Assembly: GCA_016783355.1 (NCBI GenBank)
Contig: JADHWR010000001.1
Span: forward strand, 14,024 to 78,023
DNA: 64,000 bases
Reading direction: 5' to 3'
Origin: Candidatus Omnitrophota bacterium
GTDB taxonomy: Bacteria; Omnitrophota; Gorgyraeia; Gygaellales; JAHJCI01
The notes under the pieces are model-generated. The model had not been told where the DNA came from, did no database searches, and was given only the letters and a program-made list of their open reading frames with translations. The position numbers were made by a program, and so were the translations under genes. Below, piece by piece: positions 8,375 to 17,013 of this stretch; the first letter of the stretch is position 1, and every line of letters begins with the position of its first letter.

Positions 8375-9437
8375 CGCGCTTTTTCGTAATTAAATTGTAG
8401 GTCTTGCAGGCAATCATTAATTCCTCATTTGTTGCCACAACTAAAATTTTTGGTATTTCTTTAAAATAAGAAAAGAGGTCTTGGCAGATTTTTTCTCGAA
8501 GATTAGCCTCATTTTCACCTATGCCTGCGGTAAATATTACTGCATCGCAACCACCCATAATCCCTGCGTAGGCACTAATATACTTTCTGATACGATAAAC
8601 AAAAACATCAATTGCCAAACGTGCGCGTTTGTTGCCATTTTGGGCTTCCTTTTCTATGATGCGCATATCATTGCTCAGGCCGGAAATTCCCTTTAATCCA
8701 CTTTTTTTATTGAGAACATTTTCTACCTTTTTGCTATCCCAATGTCTTTCATGTTGCAAATAAGTAATTATTGCCGGGTCAATATCCCCGCAGCGTGTAC
8801 CCATAATTAAACCCTCTAATGGCGTAAAACCCATACTTGTATCAATGACCTTACCAAACTTTATTGCGGTGATACTACAACCATTGCCTAAATGACAGGT
8901 AATCAGCTTTAATTTTGCCAAAGACCGGCCTAATCTCCTCGCTGCCTCCTGGGCAACATACTCATGACTCGATCCGTGAAAACCATATCTTCTTATTGCA
9001 TACTGCTGATAAAAGCGATAAGGCAAACCGTAGATATAGGCGTATTCTGGCAATGTTTGATGATAAGCAGTATCAAAAACAGCGACCTGAGGAACAGCAC
9101 CCATTAGTTTCTTACAAGCACGGACACCAGCTAAATTTGCTGGATTATGCAAAGGTGCAAGCAAACAACAACGCCGGATATCAAGAATAACCTCCTTGTT
9201 AATCAAAACCGGCTTTTTAAACTGCTCGCCACCGTGAACAACACGATGACCAATACCGTCAACCTTGTGTTTAATCGAAGATAAAACCACCTTAAGCCCG
9301 GCGTAATGATTCTTTGTCTTTGCGTCCTTTTCTCCAATATGGTCGATTAGACCTCTTTCTAATACCTCTTGCTTAGGCATGGAAAAGAGCTCATATTTAA
9401 TAGAAGAGCTGCCACAATTAATAACCAAAATATTCAT
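8367..9437 (-). CDS. ackA: Acetate kinase
   Basis: This cytosolic enzyme converts acetyl phosphate plus ADP to acetate plus ATP. The ASKHA-fold signatures are present: NILVINCGSSSIK at the start, GHRVVHGGEQF, HLGNGCSITAI and FTAGIGENEA. I start it at ATG 9437, which overlaps the pta stop as ATGA, and reject a longer frame from 9470. At 356 residues it is shorter than the usual 395-400. Loops after residue 35 and near the C-terminus are trimmed but catalytic motifs are intact. It forms the substrate-level phosphorylation pair with pta. Confidence 0.95.
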   Translation of the reverse strand: MNILVINCGSSSIKYELFSMPKQEVLERGLIDHIGEKDAKTKNHYAGLKVVLSSIKHKVDGIGHRVVHGGEQFKKPVLINKEVILDIRRCCLLAPLHNPANLAGVRACKKLMGAVPQVAVFDTAYHQTLPEYAYIYGLPYRFYQQYAIRRYGFHGSSHEYVAQEAARRLGRSLAKLKLITCHLGNGCSITAIKFGKVIDTSMGFTPLEGLIMGTRCGDIDPAIITYLQHERHWDSKKVENVLNKKSGLKGISGLSNDMRIIEKEAQNGNKRARLAIDVFVYRIRKYISAYAGIMGGCDAVIFTAGIGENEANLREKICQDLFSYFKEIPKILVVATNEELMIACKTYNLITKKRVE

Positions 9438-10369
9438 TTTTGTGCCCGTATTGCTGTTACTGCCACACAATCAACAATATCTTCAACACTACAACTACGC
9501 GAAAGATCAGAACACGGCCTTTTCAGACCCAAAAGCAAGGGTCCTAATGCACGAGCTCGAGCTAAACGCTGCACCAATTTATAACTAATGTTTCCTGCTT
9601 CTAAATCAGGAAAGATAAGTACGTTTGCCCTTCCGGCTAAAACCTTATCTGCCTGTTTTATACGCGCAAACTCAGGGATGATTGCTGCATCAACCTGCAG
9701 CTCTCCATCAATTAAAAGTTGTGGTCTTATCGAACAAGCAATATTTAGTGCCTCTTTTATCCGATCAATCTCCCAGCCACTTGCTGAATTTTTAGTAGAA
9801 TAACTTAAGAAAGCCACTCGTGGCTCTATAGCCAGAACCTTCTCGGTGAATTGCGCTGCTTCTATTGCAATATAGGCAAGCTGCTCAGGGCTTGGTTGAG
9901 GAATAATGCCGCAGTCCGCAAAAACAAAAACTCCCTCTTCGCCGTAAGAGCAATTTGGCACAATCATAACAAAGCAACTTGAGGCAATACCCATTTGCTC
10001 ATCAATTCCTAAACAGTGAATTGCTGCCCGGGCAACCTCTGAAGTTGAATGAGAAGCACCCGCAACAAAGCCATCTGCTTGCGCCTCTCTAACCATCATT
10101 GCTGCATAATAGAGTAGCGAAGATAGTGCTTTGCGGCTGTCTTCAAGGCTATCCCCCTTAGCTTTACGCAAAGAAAAAAAATCCTCTGTATATCTTTTTT
10201 GCTTTTCTTTATCAATATTCTCTGGTGTTAAAAGACAAATCTTGGCAATCCCTTCTTTTTCAATAATCTGCGCTGCCTGCTTTACCCGCTGATCATCATA
10301 TTCAGGCAGAACAATCCTCTTTCTTGTTGCTTTCGCACGTTCTCTTATCTTGCTAATTATATCAGACAT
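9434..10369 (-). CDS. pta: Phosphate acetyltransferase (PTA/PTB family)
   Basis: This 311-residue enzyme exchanges acetyl-CoA and acetyl phosphate. The short form lacks the N-terminal DRTGG extension. Visible family segments are IVLPEYDDQRV, DGFVAGASHSTSEVARAA, VFADCGIIPQPSPEQLA, FLSYSTKNSASG and NVLIFPDLEAGNISYKL. It begins a two- to four-gene operon (pta-ackA-pfpI-panD) with a promoter at 10383-10410. Phosphotransbutyrylase is the main alternative, but the ackA neighbour and the DLEAGNI motif favour Pta. Confidence 0.93.
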   Translation of the reverse strand: MSDIISKIRERAKATRKRIVLPEYDDQRVKQAAQIIEKEGIAKICLLTPENIDKEKQKRYTEDFFSLRKAKGDSLEDSRKALSSLLYYAAMMVREAQADGFVAGASHSTSEVARAAIHCLGIDEQMGIASSCFVMIVPNCSYGEEGVFVFADCGIIPQPSPEQLAYIAIEAAQFTEKVLAIEPRVAFLSYSTKNSASGWEIDRIKEALNIACSIRPQLLIDGELQVDAAIIPEFARIKQADKVLAGRANVLIFPDLEAGNISYKLVQRLARARALGPLLLGLKRPCSDLSRSCSVEDIVDCVAVTAIRAQK

Positions 10370-10382
10370 AATTACTTAAGAT

Positions 10383-10410
10383 ACTATAGATTTTATCTAT
10401 ATGCAAGCAA
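10383..10410 (-). promoter_or_regulatory. Candidate promoter for pta-ackA
   Basis: TTGCTT (10410-10405) and TATAGT (10388-10383) are separated by 16 bases on the minus strand. The start would fall near 10376, leaving a very short leader before the pta ATG at 10369. Confidence 0.45.
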
Positions 10411-10430
10411 GAAAATCACTTCGTGATATC
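10411..10430 (-). terminator. Weak hairpin after trpF
   Basis: A five-base-pair stem ATCAC/GTGAT with a three-base loop is followed by TTTC on the minus strand, directly after the trpF stop and before the pta promoter. The stem is short, so termination here is only plausible. Confidence 0.3.
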
Positions 10431-10432
10431 TT

Positions 10433-11053
10433 TTATCCTTTTATCTTCCTCATAAACTGCTTGAGCTTAATCGGGTCTTTCTTGCCCGGATATATCTCAA
10501 GCGAGCTTGAGGCATCTATCCACTGAGGATGAACAATCTCTATTGCCCTTTTTATATTGTCGGGGTTAAGTCCGCCAGAAAGAAACAGGCACTTGCCTGT
10601 CACCCTAAAAAAACCTTTGAGGGCCTGCCAATTAAATGTCTTGCCTGTTCCGCCAAATTGACAAGGAGTGAAACTATCAAATAAGTATGCCCACACATCT
10701 TTATATTTAAATATGCTTTTGGGTTTTATTTTATCTTTTATGCGAAATGCCTTGATTACTTTATAATCCTTAAAACAAGAGCAGAATTCGGCAGATTCTT
10801 TTCCATGGAATTGCAAGACATCTAATTTTAGGTCTTTAGCAATCCTCCTAATTGTTGACTTTCGTGTATTCACAAATACTCCAATTCTTAATATCCTGCG
10901 GGGTAGCTTTTGTAAAATCTGTTTTGCTTTGACAGGATTTATATAGCGTGGGCTCTTTCTGTAAAAGATAAAACCCAGAGCATCTGCGCCAAACTTAGTG
11001 GCGCTTAAGGCATCTTCTAAGTTGGTTATTCCGCAAATCTTAACCTTTGTCAT
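10433..11053 (-). CDS. trpF: Phosphoribosylanthranilate isomerase
   Basis: This TIM-barrel enzyme carries out the Amadori rearrangement in tryptophan synthesis. It shows VKICGITNLEDAL with the catalytic Cys, ALGFIFYRKSPRYI, VGVFVN-type strand GVFVNTRKST, QFHG, and FLSGGLNPDNI. Start ATG 11053 (MTKVKICG) gives 206 residues, the family length. A longer frame from 11131 would run deep into trpC. No clear Shine-Dalgarno is seen, so translation may be coupled to trpC, which ends 13 bases upstream. Confidence 0.94.
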   Translation of the reverse strand: MTKVKICGITNLEDALSATKFGADALGFIFYRKSPRYINPVKAKQILQKLPRRILRIGVFVNTRKSTIRRIAKDLKLDVLQFHGKESAEFCSCFKDYKVIKAFRIKDKIKPKSIFKYKDVWAYLFDSFTPCQFGGTGKTFNWQALKGFFRVTGKCLFLSGGLNPDNIKRAIEIVHPQWIDASSSLEIYPGKKDPIKLKQFMRKIKG

Positions 11054-11066
11054 GGATGGAAGGTGG

Positions 11067-11852
11067 TCAGACTCTAAAGATTTCCTGAATCTTTGACTTG
11101 ATATCTTCGGCAGCCATAAATGTCTCACCAATTAAAACAGCTTTTACCCCTAAGACTTTTAGGAATAATATATCCTGATGGCTCTTAATTCCGCTCTCAA
11201 TAACGACAATCTTTCCGCTGGGAACAAGAGGAAATAACCTTTCCACAGTCCGCGGGTCCATCTCCAGGGTATGTAAATTGCGGTTATTTATCCCAATCAA
11301 GTCTGCGCCTGCCTTCAGTGCCTTTTTTAAATCCTTTTCTGAACTTACCTCAACAAGGCAGTCTAAATTGAGGTCCTTTGCTAATCCGAGAAACTCTCCC
11401 AATAAAGCCTGCGGTAATAAATCGGCAATTAAGAGTATTGCATCAGCGCCAAATGCCCTTGATTCATAAATCTGATAAGGGTCAAAGATGAAGTCTTTTC
11501 TTAAGAGAGGTAAATCTACGGTATCGCGTATCTGACTGAGATAATTTATATCACCTTGAAAATAATCCTCCTCTGTTAAAACAGATATACAAGAGACGCC
11601 AGCCTCTTCATAGATCAAGGCAATCTCTTTTGCATCAAAATCTTTACGGATAAGCCCTGCACTGGGAGAGGCCTTTTTGATTTCAGCAATAAGGGATAAT
11701 TTGTGGGGTTTATTTATCGCCTTAATAAATGGTCGCCGCGGCCCAGAATTCCTGGCTCTTGCTAATAACTCATTTTCCTTAATCGCAAGTTTAGCCTGAG
11801 TAAGTCTTTCCCTTTTCTTGGCAACAATTTCATAGAGAATATCTTTTTTCAT
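11067..11852 (-). CDS. trpC: Indole-3-glycerol phosphate synthase
   Basis: This 261-residue TIM barrel closes the indole ring. Key segments are LIAEIKKASPSAG, SVLTEEDYFQGD, PLLRKDFIFDPYQIYE, LVEVSSEKDL, IGINNRNL and VVIESGIKS, which carry the catalytic Lys and Glu residues. It lies three bases after trpD. It is not fused to trpF, unlike in E. coli. Confidence 0.96.
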   Translation of the reverse strand: MKKDILYEIVAKKRERLTQAKLAIKENELLARARNSGPRRPFIKAINKPHKLSLIAEIKKASPSAGLIRKDFDAKEIALIYEEAGVSCISVLTEEDYFQGDINYLSQIRDTVDLPLLRKDFIFDPYQIYESRAFGADAILLIADLLPQALLGEFLGLAKDLNLDCLVEVSSEKDLKKALKAGADLIGINNRNLHTLEMDPRTVERLFPLVPSGKIVVIESGIKSHQDILFLKVLGVKAVLIGETFMAAEDIKSKIQEIFRV

Positions 11853-11855
11853 CTT

Positions 11856-12944
11856 CTATCGCGAATATTGACGTAACAACTCCAATTTTTCCAACGCCTT
11901 GCCAGAATCAATTGTCTCTTTAGCTAAATTTAGTGCCTCTTTCAGGTCTCCTGCCTTTCCTCCTAAATAAAGACCAGCAGCAGCATTAAAAACAACAATA
12001 TCCCTTTTTGCCCCTTTCTCTTTACCTGTTAGTATATCGGTTAGAATCTTACTGTTTCCCTTGATTGTCTTACCAGATAACTCCTCAGGATGGACTAATC
12101 TAAGGCCGAAATCCCGGGGATCTATGAAGTAGTTCTTAATCCTGCCCTCAAGGGTTAACTCAGAGACCTTGGTTTTGCCTAAAGTTGAAATCTCATCCAT
12201 TCCACGTTTCGCTTCTCTATCATACCCATAGACAACCATTGCTCTACTTGCACCTAAAAGCTTAAGGGCTTGGGCAAGCATTGGTGTCAACTGCGGTTGA
12301 TTTACCCCTAATAACTGAATTACCTGCGGCTGTCTCAGTTTCTTGCCTTGCTTTCTTAAGGAAGAAAAAACAGGATTAACCAGCGGCCCAAGAATATTAA
12401 ACACAGTAGGAATACCTAATTCCCGACGAACCTTTTGCACATTCTTAAAGGCCTGATGATATAAAGGTGCAAAGATAAAGGAAATACCTATCTCCTTTAA
12501 AGCCACAACTGCCTTTATCGGCTCCATATAGATATTAATCCCTAAGTTTTCTAATATATCCGCACTTCCGCATCTGGAGGTGATGGCACGATTTCCGTGT
12601 TTGGCAACCGTTATCCCATTAGCAGCTAAAATAAACATGACTGTTGTCGAAATGTTGAAAGTATTAATTGTTCCTCCTCCTGTGCCACAGGTGTCCCCTA
12701 ATATTGATACCTCTTTTATCTGTCGCGTGGGGATCTGACGGGCCATGCTTCTTAATCTAAAAGCAAAACTGGCAAGCTCCCTTGCATTTACTTGCTTTAT
12801 TTGCAGGGCAGTCAAAAAGGCAGCCTGCTCGGCCTCTTTGACCTTGCCGGACATAAGTGTTGTCATTGCCAAAGACGCATCCCTGGGCGATAAATCCCTT
12901 CCCTCCATAAGTTGCTCAATATAAATTGTTAATGATTGCTTCAT
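11856..12944 (-). CDS. trpD: Anthranilate phosphoribosyltransferase
   Basis: The 362-residue protein transfers phosphoribose from PRPP to anthranilate. The glycine-rich PRPP site GDTCGTGGGTINTFNIST is clear, as is KHGNRAITSRCGSADILE. It overlaps trpG by four bases (ATGA), so the two are coupled. An extra segment at about 205-215 (FSSLRKQGKKLRQPQ) interrupts the usual LGPLxNP...QxxGV stretch. It could be a short lineage-specific insertion. Confidence 0.95.
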   Translation of the reverse strand: MKQSLTIYIEQLMEGRDLSPRDASLAMTTLMSGKVKEAEQAAFLTALQIKQVNARELASFAFRLRSMARQIPTRQIKEVSILGDTCGTGGGTINTFNISTTVMFILAANGITVAKHGNRAITSRCGSADILENLGINIYMEPIKAVVALKEIGISFIFAPLYHQAFKNVQKVRRELGIPTVFNILGPLVNPVFSSLRKQGKKLRQPQVIQLLGVNQPQLTPMLAQALKLLGASRAMVVYGYDREAKRGMDEISTLGKTKVSELTLEGRIKNYFIDPRDFGLRLVHPEELSGKTIKGNSKILTDILTGKEKGAKRDIVVFNAAAGLYLGGKAGDLKEALNLAKETIDSGKALEKLELLRQYSR

Positions 12945-13504
12945 AGCTTTAAAAAGTTTCCTAGGATATCCTTACCAACCTTTGTCAATATTGACTCAGG
13001 ATGAAATTGCACACCCCATAGAGGAAATTTGCGGTGTTTTAGAGCCATAATCTCTTTATCTTTTGTCCGGGCAATCACCTTCAAGACACGAGGTAAGTTC
13101 TTATTACTTACGCTCAAAGAATGATACCGCGTCGCCTCAAAAGGAGAGGGAATATTCTTAAAGATATCCTTGCCATTATGGAAAATTTGTGAGGTTTTTC
13201 CGTGCATCAGTCTCCTTGCCTGCACAATCTTTGCTCCAAAAACATATCCTAAGCATTGATGGCCAAGACAGACTCCTAAAACAGGAATTTTACCGGCAAA
13301 TTCTTTAATTAGATGAGTCGATATCCCCGCATTTTCTGGTCTTCCTGGACCAGGAGAGATAACAATCTGCTGAGGTTTCAGTTGTCTAATCTGTGTTATG
13401 CTAATTTTGTCATTTCTAAATACCCTTAATCTTGCGCCCAGCTCGCCCAGGTATTGAACAAGATTATAGGTAAAGGAGTCGTAGTTGTCAATTACTAATA
13501 TCAA
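12941..13504 (-). CDS. trpG: Anthranilate / aminodeoxychorismate synthase glutamine amidotransferase subunit
   Basis: This 187-residue class I amidotransferase supplies ammonia to a TrpE or PabB partner that is not in the window. The triad is visible: Cys in GVCLGHQCLG and His-Glu in VQFHPESILT. The start MILVIDNYDSFTYNLVQYL is typical. The stop-start ATGA overlaps tie it to murA upstream and trpD downstream. Its trp neighbours favour TrpG, but it may also serve folate synthesis as PabA. Confidence 0.92.
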   Translation of the reverse strand: MILVIDNYDSFTYNLVQYLGELGARLRVFRNDKISITQIRQLKPQQIVISPGPGRPENAGISTHLIKEFAGKIPVLGVCLGHQCLGYVFGAKIVQARRLMHGKTSQIFHNGKDIFKNIPSPFEATRYHSLSVSNKNLPRVLKVIARTKDKEIMALKHRKFPLWGVQFHPESILTKVGKDILGNFLKL

Positions 13505-14763
13505 ACTTTGTGCCTCCGGATTTTTGCTCCAACGCTTCTTAATTTTCCCTCCAGATTATCATAGCCCCGCTCAAGATGATAAATACGCAAAATTTGCGTC
13601 TTTGCGCGTGCTGCCAATCCAGCTAAGATAAGGCTTGCCGAAGCCCTCAGGTCTGAAGCCATAACCTTTGCGCCTGAGAGCCTCTTTACCCCTTCGACAA
13701 TCGCATAGGGTCCTTCGCGTTTAATTCGTGTCCCCATTCGATTAAGTTCAGCGATATGCATAAATCGATCAGGATAAACCTTCTCTGTAATTATGCTTAC
13801 TCCCGGTGTCACAGCCATCAGAGCCATCATCTGTGCCTGCATATCAGTGGGAAATCCAGGATAAGGGAGGGTGGTAATATTTACTGGTTTTAACTGAGCG
13901 CGGGCTTTAATTACAAGGCAATGCTCAGACTTCTTAATCCACGCTCCTGCCTGTTCCAATTTATCAATTACTGCACCAAAATGACGCCAATTAACGTTCT
14001 TAAGTTTCAGTTCGCCCTTCGTAATCAAACTGGCAATCATAAATGTCCCTGCCTCGATACGGTCAGGGATAATCTTATGTGTTGCGCCATAGAGTAACTT
14101 TTTTCCTCTGATCTCTATAATTGGCGTGCCTGCTCCCTTAATTTCTGCCCCCATCTTAATCAGAAACTCTGCCAAATCAACAACCTCTGGTTCACAGGCA
14201 GCGCCTTCAATAGTAGTCGTGCCAGAAGCTAATGTCCCTGCCATCATCACATTTGCTGTTGCCAGAACAGAAGAGCCAAATTCGCCCTCTAAAAATATGT
14301 GATTACCGCAAAGTCCCTTTGTCTTTCCCAAAACATAGCCGCTATTAATATCAATATCTGCACCCAGAGAAGATAATCCCTTAAGATGTAAGTCAACTGG
14401 CCGCACACCAATAACACAACCACCAGGCAAAGAGACCTTTGCCTTTTTTAACTTTGCTAAAAGAGGCCCGAGCACGCAAAAGGAGGCGCGCATTGTCGAA
14501 ACCAACCGATAATCGGCAATCCACCGGGTCTTCTTTGTGTGTCTTACGCAGATTCTGCCATCTTGAAAATCTACGGATTTGCCCAGACTGCGCAATATCT
14601 TGATCATTGTCTGGGTATCGCGAAGCCTGGGTGCACCCTCTATATTACAGGGCTCCTCAGTCAGAAGTGTTGCTGCTAAAATTGGCAGGAGGGCATTCTT
14701 TGCGCCAGAAATTGTAACTTCGCCTTTTAATCTGTGGTCGCCTTCAATAATCAACTTATCCAT
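13501..14763 (-). CDS. murA: UDP-N-acetylglucosamine 1-carboxyvinyltransferase
   Basis: MurA adds enolpyruvate to UDP-GlcNAc in the first committed step of peptidoglycan synthesis. The 420-residue protein has K22 in SGAKNALLPIL and the fosfomycin-reactive Cys at about 116 in LPGGCVIGVRPVDLH, so it should be fosfomycin sensitive by this residue. FPTDMQAQMMAL and ASASLILAGLAA are also conserved. It overlaps prmC by eight bases and trpG by four. Confidence 0.96.
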   Translation of the reverse strand: MDKLIIEGDHRLKGEVTISGAKNALLPILAATLLTEEPCNIEGAPRLRDTQTMIKILRSLGKSVDFQDGRICVRHTKKTRWIADYRLVSTMRASFCVLGPLLAKLKKAKVSLPGGCVIGVRPVDLHLKGLSSLGADIDINSGYVLGKTKGLCGNHIFLEGEFGSSVLATANVMMAGTLASGTTTIEGAACEPEVVDLAEFLIKMGAEIKGAGTPIIEIRGKKLLYGATHKIIPDRIEAGTFMIASLITKGELKLKNVNWRHFGAVIDKLEQAGAWIKKSEHCLVIKARAQLKPVNITTLPYPGFPTDMQAQMMALMAVTPGVSIITEKVYPDRFMHIAELNRMGTRIKREGPYAIVEGVKRLSGAKVMASDLRASASLILAGLAARAKTQILRIYHLERGYDNLEGKLRSVGAKIRRHKV

Positions 14764-15577
14764 TTTGTGCCACGATTACCCTGTCTATCCCCTGATAATC
14801 CTTAACCACATCTATTATCTTAAACTTCTTTGACTTCTTTATCAATTCTTTTATCGGCTCGCATTGGCCAAATCCCATTTCCATTATTAAAAAACCATGC
14901 TTTTTTAAATAACAACCTGCCTGCGCAATTATGCGAGGATAGAATTCTAATCCATCTCTGCCACCGTCTAAGGCAACCCTTGGCTCGCAGCACACCTCTG
15001 ACGATAATGCTTCTATCTCAGCAGTAGGAACATAGGGAGGATTGCTTACAATCAAAGTGAAAGGTGAAAAGTGAAAGGTGAAAAGTGAAAATAAATCCCC
15101 TTGAATAAATTTAACATTATCGAGGTTATTTAGTCTTGCATTATCCTCTGCTATTTCTAATGCTTCACCTGAGATATCTATACCGATTACTGCACAATGA
15201 GGTAAGAATTTTGCCAAAGATATGGCAATATTTCCGCTGCCTGTTCCCAAATCTAATACCCTTAACCTTTTACCTTTTACCTTTTCCCGCCTCTTCCCGC
15301 CTCTGGCGGGAAACCCTTTACCTATATTTAACGCTGTTTCTACCAAAATCTCTGTTTCGGGCCGCGGTATAAAAACATCAGGGGTCAATCGTAATTTTGA
15401 ATCCATAAATTCTATTTGACCTAAGATATAGTGAATCGGTCTTCCCTTGCATCTTTGCCTCAAAACACTGGCAATAAACCGACCTTGCTCCCGGCTAATC
15501 TTTTTTTGACGATTAAGATAAACCTCGGTTCGGTTATAATTCAAAAGGTCTGTAAATAATAGCTCTGCTTCATTCAT
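14756..15577 (-). CDS. prmC: Release factor glutamine methyltransferase
   Basis: PrmC methylates the GGQ glutamine of release factors and is encoded right after its substrate gene prfA (ATGA overlap). The N-terminal recognition domain (GRPIHYILGQIEFMDS, IPRPETEILVE) precedes the SAM site VLDLGTGSGNIAISLA and the NPPY motif in IVSNPPYVP. Two segments look inserted relative to the family. One at about 87-97 (FPARGGKRREK) comes from a palindrome TTCCCGCC/GGCGGGAA. The other at about 164-172 comes from a short tandem repeat of CACTTTT and CACCTTT units. Confidence 0.94.
   Translation of the reverse strand: MNEAELLFTDLLNYNRTEVYLNRQKKISREQGRFIASVLRQRCKGRPIHYILGQIEFMDSKLRLTPDVFIPRPETEILVETALNIGKGFPARGGKRREKVKGKRLRVLDLGTGSGNIAISLAKFLPHCAVIGIDISGEALEIAEDNARLNNLDNVKFIQGDLFSLFTFHFSPFTLIVSNPPYVPTAEIEALSSEVCCEPRVALDGGRDGLEFYPRIIAQAGCYLKKHGFLIMEMGFGQCEPIKELIKKSKKFKIIDVVKDYQGIDRVIVAQNG
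15060..15094. repeat. Microsatellite-like tandem repeat inside prmC
   Basis: Units GGTGAAA and AGTGAAA alternate here (plus strand), encoding the FTFHFSPFT stretch just before the catalytic NPPY. Similar CACCTTT units occur at 16998-17013. Confidence 0.7.
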
Positions 15578-16623
15578 CCTTCGATTCCTTTCAGTAAGGC
15601 ATCGGAAATCCTATCCAAATCTCCATCCAGGATTGCTTCTAATTTATGGAGGGTTAAACCAATGCGATGGTCTGTCACGCGCTGACCAGGAAAATTATAT
15701 GTGCGAATCTTCTCACTGCGTTCACCACTGCCCACCTGAGTTTTTCTTTCGGAAGAACGCAAACGTGCAGTCTTCTCTTTCTCTTTCTGGAGGAGCCTCG
15801 CTCTTAATACCCTTAAGGCCTTATTTTTGTTTTTTAACTGCGAGCGTTCATCCTGGCAAGTAACAACAATGCCTGAAAACAGGTGAGTAATCCTTACTGC
15901 TGAGTCGGTAGTATTTACGCTCTGACCGCCATGACCCCTGGAGCGGAAAACATCAATCTTTAAATCATCAGGTTTAATCTCTAATTCTATCTCCTTGGGC
16001 TCTTCCAAAACAACAACTGTTGCCGTAGAGGTGTGAATACGGCCGCCTGTTTCTGTCTGAGGGATGCGCTGAACACGATGAACACCACTTTCCCATTTAA
16101 GCCGATCATAGACTCCCCTCCCACGCACAGAAAATATAATCTCTTTAAACCCTCCTAATTCTGTAGGATGAGATGAAAGTATCTCCACCGCCCAGCTTTT
16201 CTTGAGTGCATATTTCGTATACATTCGGTATAGATCTGCGCTAAACAGCCCTGCTTCATCGCCTCCTGTTCCTGCACGTATCTCTATAATAATATTTTTC
16301 TCTATCTTCTCTTTCTCTTTCTCCTGCAGCGAATCATTGAGTTTAGATAAGCAATGCTGGTTTTTTTTCTCTAAATCTTCGATCTCGGAATTTATCAAAG
16401 AAAGAAACTCAGGTTCATGTTTCTCCCGAAGAAGATTAATAAGCTTTGAAATCTCTTTTTTTCTTTTTTTATATTCCCGAAAAAGATACACTATGGGAGA
16501 AAGAAGACTTAACTCTTTTGCATAAAGATTGTAGCTTTGGCGATCCGCAATCACCTCATGGCTACTCATTAATTGCTCTAATTCTTCGTAGCGCTTTTCT
16601 ATCTCCTCAAATTTTTTATTCAT
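15574..16623 (-). CDS. prfA: Peptide chain release factor 1
   Basis: RF1 (349 residues) terminates translation at UAA and UAG. The GGQ loop is in RSRGHGGQSVNTTDSAVRI. The stop-codon tripeptide is of the RF1 PxT type (RIPQTETGGRIHTS) rather than the RF2 SPF type. ERSQLKNKNKAL and the C-terminal NFPGQRVTDHRIGLT are also canonical. It overlaps rpmE at its 5' end by eight bases and prmC at its 3' end by four. Confidence 0.96.
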   Translation of the reverse strand: MNKKFEEIEKRYEELEQLMSSHEVIADRQSYNLYAKELSLLSPIVYLFREYKKRKKEISKLINLLREKHEPEFLSLINSEIEDLEKKNQHCLSKLNDSLQEKEKEKIEKNIIIEIRAGTGGDEAGLFSADLYRMYTKYALKKSWAVEILSSHPTELGGFKEIIFSVRGRGVYDRLKWESGVHRVQRIPQTETGGRIHTSTATVVVLEEPKEIELEIKPDDLKIDVFRSRGHGGQSVNTTDSAVRITHLFSGIVVTCQDERSQLKNKNKALRVLRARLLQKEKEKTARLRSSERKTQVGSGERSEKIRTYNFPGQRVTDHRIGLTLHKLEAILDGDLDRISDALLKGIEG

Positions 16624-16825
16624 TTACTTTCTTTTTATATTTCTTCATAAATTTCTCGACCCTCCCTGCAGAATCAAGAAATTTCTGCTTACCTGTAAAA
16701 AACGGATGACAGGCAGAACAAACCTCCACATGAATACTTGGTTTTGTCGAACGGGTATGTATGGTATTACCGCAAGAACAAACAATTGTACAATCTTGAT
16801 ATTTTGGATGAATCTTGTCTTTCAT
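16616..16825 (-). CDS. rpmE: 50S ribosomal protein L31 (zinc-binding form)
   Basis: This 69-residue protein starts MKDKIHPKY and has the zinc Cys set CSC (about 16-18) and CSAC (36-39), with the typical HPFFTGKQKFLDSAGRVEKF end. It leads the rpmE-prfA-prmC-murA-trpGDCF run. An AAGGGGG ribosome-binding site lies shortly before the ATG. Confidence 0.95.
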   Translation of the reverse strand: MKDKIHPKYQDCTIVCSCGNTIHTRSTKPSIHVEVCSACHPFFTGKQKFLDSAGRVEKFMKKYKKKVNE

Positions 16826-17013
16826 AATTCCCCCTTTCGTATAATCTGTCTATTAGCCTTGCTAAATTCCAATATACAAACCACAAATTACAAACAATAT
16901 ACAATTCCGAATACCAAAATTACAAACAGAACCTGAAGTCTTGGTCATTGTGATTTTGGATTTGTGATTTGTTTGTGATTTGGAATTTGTAATTTCATCT
17001 TTCACCTTTCACC
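16826..17013. other. AT-rich intergenic region with mirrored low-complexity repeats
   Basis: The region between rho and rpmE holds runs such as ACAAATTACAAAC and, in inverse orientation, GTGATTTG/GGAATTTGTAATTT, so the two halves could pair. It ends with CACCTTT units. A TTAGCA-N16-TATACG promoter-like pair for rpmE is possible. No gene was seen. Confidence 0.5.

Noticed and set aside
8481..9190. Plus-strand frames opposite ackA
   Set aside because: They are shadows of a well-supported minus-strand gene.
10433..11131. Longer trpF starting at 11131
   Set aside because: The extra N-terminus overlaps trpC and has no family similarity; the conserved start is at 11053.
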